Below are positions 59,344 to 64,000 of a DNA stretch of 64,000 nucleotides, in pieces; within the stretch, counting starts at the first letter, position 1; each line of letters begins with the position of its first letter. Source of the stretch: Sabellastarte sp. h YS-2021. Taxonomy: Eukaryota > Annelida > Polychaeta > Sabellida > Sabellidae. The notes below the pieces were generated by a model, which saw nothing but the letters and a program-made list of their open reading frames with translations, was not told the origin of the DNA and made no database searches. The position numbers and the translations under genes were made by a program. The stretch lies in contig OZ024927.1 of the NCBI GenBank assembly GCA_964017235.1, positions 57,169,293-57,233,292 on the forward strand. Direction: 5' to 3'.

Positions 59344-62300
59344 TAGGGGTGTGACGAGTACAAATAATTCGGGTCGATTGCTCGCAGATAAAAACTCGAC
59401 TCAACATCGAGCCCTCGAGAAGTTTAGTATCCACCTCAACAGGAAACGACATCCAATATGGCGGCTCCCGTAAACGAAAAAAATATAAAGATAAAAGCTT
59501 TGAATCGCTTGAATTAGTTATTGTCAGCATATAATATCAATGATATTATGTTAAAAATGGTGGATTATGCGATTTAATGTAACTAAGGCGTGTTATTTAT
59601 GTTTTATTAATTAAACAAGAGGAGAGTGCCCGTGAACGGGCACTGTGTCAGCTGACTGAGTGTTTTTGATTTGTGAAGGTAATAATGAGAGGAAAGCATA
59701 ATTATCAGGGAAAGTGCTGTACAGAAGTACAGTAAATGGTAATTGAACAGCATGTTCAAAGAAATTCTGAACCTGACAGAAGAAAAGGACCAAAAAGTTG
59801 TGCCCTGCAAATGGTTTTATGAAGGAAAGTAACAAGGTAACTGTTTAAGAGTAAAGAGTAGGTTAAAACATATTTAAAGAAATACTGCAAATGCAGTATC
59901 CTCGTACGACCTTGAAGGGGTCCAAGGTCAAATCTGACCACACAAAAATATTCCCAGCCCATGATTTCCTATAGGTTGATTTACCATCCCAAACCTCTAG
60001 GACCAATAATAAGTTTGTTATAAGCACTTTTAAGTTTGGCTGTCCTTATTTGACCTTGAAGGAGGGGTCCAAAGGTCAAATCTGACCACACCAAAAGATT
60101 CCCAGCCCATGATTTCCTATAGGATGGTTTACCATCCCAAACTTCTAGAACTAATAATAACCGAGTTATAGGCACTTTTAAGTTTTGCTATATTTGTTTG
60201 ACCTTGAAGAAGGGGTTCAAGGTCAAATCGGACAACATCACCAGATTCCCAGCCCATGATTTCCTATATGTCTGTTTACCATCCCAAACCTCTAGGACCA
60301 ATAATAAGCGAGTTATAAGCACTTTTAAGTTTGGCTATCCTCATTTGACCTTGAAGGAGGGGTCAAAGGTCAAATCTGACCACACCAAAAGATTCACAGC
60401 CCATGATTTTCTACAGGTTAGTTTACCATCCCAAACCTCTAGGACCAATAATAAGGGAGATATAAGCTCTTTTCATGACTGACAAAGAAACACCAGTGGC
60501 GGCCATCTTGTTTTTCAAAATGAGCCCAAAAATATTCCCAGTCAAGATTTTATAATGAGGAACATATCCTGCGAATTTGAGATCTCTACTTATAATACCC
60601 TTTGCTCTAGAGGGCCAACAAAAGTCCTTTTTAAAGTCGAATAAACGTCCCTGGCGGCCATCTTGTTTTTCAAACTGAGGCCAAAAATATTCCCAGACAA
60701 CATTTTATGGTTATTAATATATTCTGCAAACTTGAGAAGGCTAGCTATAATATTTTTTTCATTAGAGCAGTAATGGTTAAATCTCTCTACACACTGCGGC
60801 TATCCAGTGGATACAATGATTTACTCAATAGTGAGAACCTGAAAGTAGCTATTGCTCAGCTACGCCATGACACAGAGGTCTGCAATTTCACTATGATATA
60901 ACTGACCAAAAATTATGTGAATAACATATTTAAACAAAATACTCTAAATGTAATAGTTTTCAAGTTACAACTGATTTACTCAACAGTGATAACCTCAAAG
61001 TAGCTATTACTCAGCTATGCCATGAGCTACATGTCTGAATTTTTACTATATTATAGCTGACCCAAAAGTAGGTGAACAACATATTTAAGCAAAATATTGT
61101 AAATGCAATAGTTTTCAAGTTACAACTGATTTACTCAATAGTGAGAACCTGAAAATAGCTACTGCTCAGTTGTGCAATGAGTTACAGGTCTGTAATTTCA
61201 CTATGTTATAAGTGACCCAAAAGTAGCTGAATAACGTATTTACACAAATTTCTGTAAATGCAATAGTTTTCAAGTTATAAGTGATTTACTCAACAGTGAT
61301 AACCTAAAAGTAGCTATTACTCAGCTATGCCATGAGGTACAGGTCTGAAATTTTACTATGTTATAGCTGACCCCAAAATAGGTGAATAACATATTGAAAC
61401 AAAATACTCTAAATGCAATAGTTTTCAAGTTATAAGTGATTTACTCAACAGTGATAACCTCAAAGTAGATATTACTCAGCTATGCCATGAGCTACATGTC
61501 TGAAATTTTACTATGTTATAGCTGACCCAAAAGTAGGTGAACAACATATTTAAGCAAAATACTCTAAATGCAATAGTTTTCAAGTTACAACTGATTTACT
61601 CAATAGTGAGAAACCTCAAAATAGCTATTGCTCAGCTATGACATGAGCTATAGGTCTGTAATTTCACTATGTTATAGCTGACCCAAAAGTAGGTGAACCA
61701 CATATTTTAACAAAATACTCCAAATGCAATATTTTTCAAGTTACAACTGATTTACTCAACAGTCAGTACCTGAAAATAGCTATTGCTCAGTTGTGCCATG
61801 AGCTACAGGTCTGTAATTTCACTATGTTATAGCTGACCCAAAAGTAGCTGAATAACATATTTACACAAATTTCTGTAAATGCAATAGTTTTCAAGTTATA
61901 AGTGATTTACTCAACAGTGATAACCTCAAAGTAGCTATTACTCAGCTATGCCATGAGCTACACATCTGAAATTTTACTATGTTATAGCTGGCCCAAAAGT
62001 AGCTGAATAACATATTTATACGAAATTCTCTAAATGCGATAGTTTTTAAGTTACAAGTGATTTTACTCATGATGGAAGTTACTGAAAAGCCCAAAAGTAG
62101 CTATTACTCACTTAGCTATTGAGACAGACACCCAACTTACTCACCATATTGTAGTTATGAAAAAAGTAGCTGAATAACATATTTTAACAAAATGCTCAAA
62201 ATGCAACACTTTTCAAGTTATAAGTGATTTACTCAACAGTGATAACCTAAAAGTAGCTATTACTCAGCTATGCCATGAGCTACAGGTCTGAAATTTTACT

Positions 62301-63220
62301 ATGTTATAGCTGACCCAAAAGTAGCTGAATAACATATTTATACGAAATTCTCTAAATGCAATAGTTTTCAAGTTATAAGCGATTTACTCAACAGTGATAA
62401 CCTAAAAGTAGCTATTACTCAGCTATGTCATGAGCTACAGGTCTGAAATTTCACTATGTTATAGCTGGCCCAAAAGTAGCTAAATAACATATTTATACGA
62501 AATTCTCTAAATGCAATAGTTTTTAAGTTACAAGTGATTTTACTCATAATGGAAGTTACTGAAAAGCCCAAAAGTAGCTATTACTCACTTAGCTATTGAG
62601 ACAGACACCCAACTTACTCACCATATTGTAGCTATGAAAAAAGTAGCTGAACAACATATTTTCACAAATGCTGTAAATGCAACACTTTTGAAGTTATAAG
62701 TGATTTAGTGCATGATTTCATGAATTTTAATGCATTAAAAATTATTAAAAAAATTTATTTAAAAAAAAGTAAGACAGATCCAGGTCTCATACTCACACAA
62801 AAGAATCTACCTCTGGCCTAGTACATATATGCAAGATATGAGAGAAATCCCTGCAATAGTCACTGAGAAAATTGTGATAAAAAGTTGAAATTTTCACACT
62901 TTTGGTGGGGGTACTCCCCTTGTAATGTCTCTAGCAAACAGACGAACAGACAGATTTGCATGCCTTGAACAATTTTTCATCCTCGATAGATAAGGTATCT
63001 TTTAAAAAAAACAGCATGTCTCTAGGCCTTGTAGTTTTGGAGAAGAAGTTGTTCACACGGACGCGGATGCAGACGCCCACGCCGCAGAGTGACGACATAA
63101 AAACGTAACCGGTTCTATAGGTTGTTACATATACATGAGCATTCGGCCCTGAGAATTGGGATCGAATTTTCATGAAATTTGCCTCGCTCGTCGAGTGTCG
63201 ACTGCTCGGTCGCACCCCTA
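59344..63220. mobile_element. hAT-type element carrying a nested family 3 element
   Basis: The outer ends are TAGGGGTGTGACGAG and, inverted, TAGGGGTGCGACCGAG. The flanks are atgctttt (59336-59343) and gtgctttt (63221-63228), seven of eight matching. Its own sequence is only about 272 bp left and 120 bp right. The rest is the nested element. No transposase frame. Confidence 0.65.
59616..63100 (-). mobile_element. family 3 composite Helentron-like element, second copy
   Basis: Colinear with 12277-19868 minus its nested insertion. It has the hairpin agtgcccgtgaacgggcact at the left, 147-bp units (59890-60480) with ggggtcaaaggtca at 60359-60372, a cggccatcttgttttt block, the 155-bp array (about 60780-62700), the block aagtaagacagatccaggtc, and the right end gacgacataa without the final inverted repeat. 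The uninterrupted junction at 62737-62746 is the empty site for the family 1 insertion. Confidence 0.78.
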
Positions 63221-63228
63221 GTGCTTTT

Positions 63229-63913
63229 ATGACACTCAATTAAGTGAGAAGTGGGGGATTAAGGGGGAGTCATAATTTTGCAGGGGTCAGAATATTTGAA
63301 CCCCTCTTGCAAATACTGACCCCCCAGTCAGAAATCTAGGGGAGCAGGAGCACTACACTGGGCTGTGGCTGCAAGCGAGCCCGAAAATGTGCCTCGATTC
63401 CTCGTTTTAGAAGAATCGACTCGGACTCGGTTCATCGCTTGATTATCGCCCACAAAATAAACTGTTTCATATTTTGACATAACACGCCATATAAAATGGC
63501 TACAAACCACACAACTGGAAAGAATTTTGATAATTTATTGAATTTTGGCAAAAAGAGGCATTTATAATGCAAAACATAAGAAACTTTAACCATCTTTATA
63601 TTGTGAGATTTGAGGCGTTTTCGAAATACATTATAATAAAATGCCGTCTTATAAAACGTTGTTGCACAAAGAATTAAAGTTTGAAAATACTGAAACGGAA
63701 ACGCCTTATATTAGTAAAATATATAACTATATTCATATATTTAAAGAAAAAATAGAATTTTGTAGTAGATTTTACTTAAGTTGAGCACTTAAAAATTATA
63801 TTTACTCACTAGCATTATAAGTGGAATCTGGTATGTCTAATTATACAGTGTTCTGTATTGTCAACCACTTTGTACCAGCTGCCCTTTTTCCCATTTATAT
63901 AAAGTCCAATTAC
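63229..63913. other. flank with a possible hAT MITE fragment
   Basis: 63390-63480 (ctcgttttagaag, gattatcgcccacaaaat) resembles the interior of the 48032 MITE family weakly. The rest is AT-rich and unassigned. Confidence 0.35.
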
Positions 63914-63943
63914 CTCATTCATGCTACAGGCAGCATCACCCAT
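63914..63943 (-). CDS. candidate first coding exon (MGDAACSMNE)
   Basis: An ATG at 63943-63941 in a strong context (ttaccATGg) opens a 10-codon reading, MGDAACSMNE, that ends at gag|gtaatt, a good donor in phase 0. An in-frame TGA lies upstream. The phase agrees with exon 1 of the MAP7 gene on the same strand, but at least one coiled-coil exon would still be needed between them. It could equally be chance or part of another gene running off the right edge. Confidence 0.2.
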
Positions 63944-64000
63944 GGTAATCCATGTGGGTGAAACGTCCCTTTCCTTGGATCACCTTGTGAGTCCGTGGCA

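Noticed and set aside
62931-63239. 102-codon minus frame
   Set aside because: It crosses the junction of the family 3 right end and the hAT terminus, so it cannot be an old gene.

Overview
The window looks like a piece of a gene-poor, AT-rich animal nuclear genome, most likely a mollusc and plausibly a bivalve. Three things point there: one spliced gene with introns of 0.2-19 kb, tRNA-derived SINEs, and many Helentron/HINE-like elements with internal tandem repeats. No bacterial, plasmid or phage feature was seen. The species call is inference.

One protein-coding gene is supported. It is a MAP7/ensconsin-family microtubule-associated protein on the minus strand. Nine phase-compatible exons were read by eye with GT/AG splice sites, in transcription order 42035-41723, 38652-38389, 34608-34402, 31277-31102, 28495-28376, 9142-9077, 5834-5423, 1451-1202 and 1003-823. 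Together they give 1,989 nt, or 663 codons. The C-terminal part lies left of base 823. The N-terminal coiled coil is not found between 42036 and 64000, apart from one weak candidate first coding exon at 63914-63943.

Nearly everything else is intronic mobile DNA. Family 1 Helentron-like elements lie at 15566-19484, 20396-24064 and a tandem copy at 50683-56889. Family 2 elements built on a 147-bp satellite lie at 3015-4677, 25345-27825 and 35444-36469, with a chimera at 9836-11524. A third composite family lies at 12277-19868 and 59616-63100. The second of these has no family 1 insertion and therefore shows the exact empty site of the 15566-19484 copy. Further arrays end in GC-rich hairpins (1925-3000, 45880-46996, about 29930-30615 and 46997-47210). 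There are also hAT-type MITEs with visible 8-bp target duplications, a pair of TA-flanked MITEs, and two related tRNA-derived SINEs. All Helentron-like elements whose ends can be read point the same way, sense with the gene.

Region by region: 1-9.1 kb holds the 3' part of the gene and two array elements; 9.1-28.4 kb is one 19-kb intron that is largely nested transposons; 28.4-42 kb holds the middle exons in sparser introns; 42-64 kb is upstream intron or flank with MITEs, SINEs, a 146-bp array, a 6.2-kb tandem Helentron-like element and a hAT element carrying a nested composite. All periods and boundaries were counted by hand.
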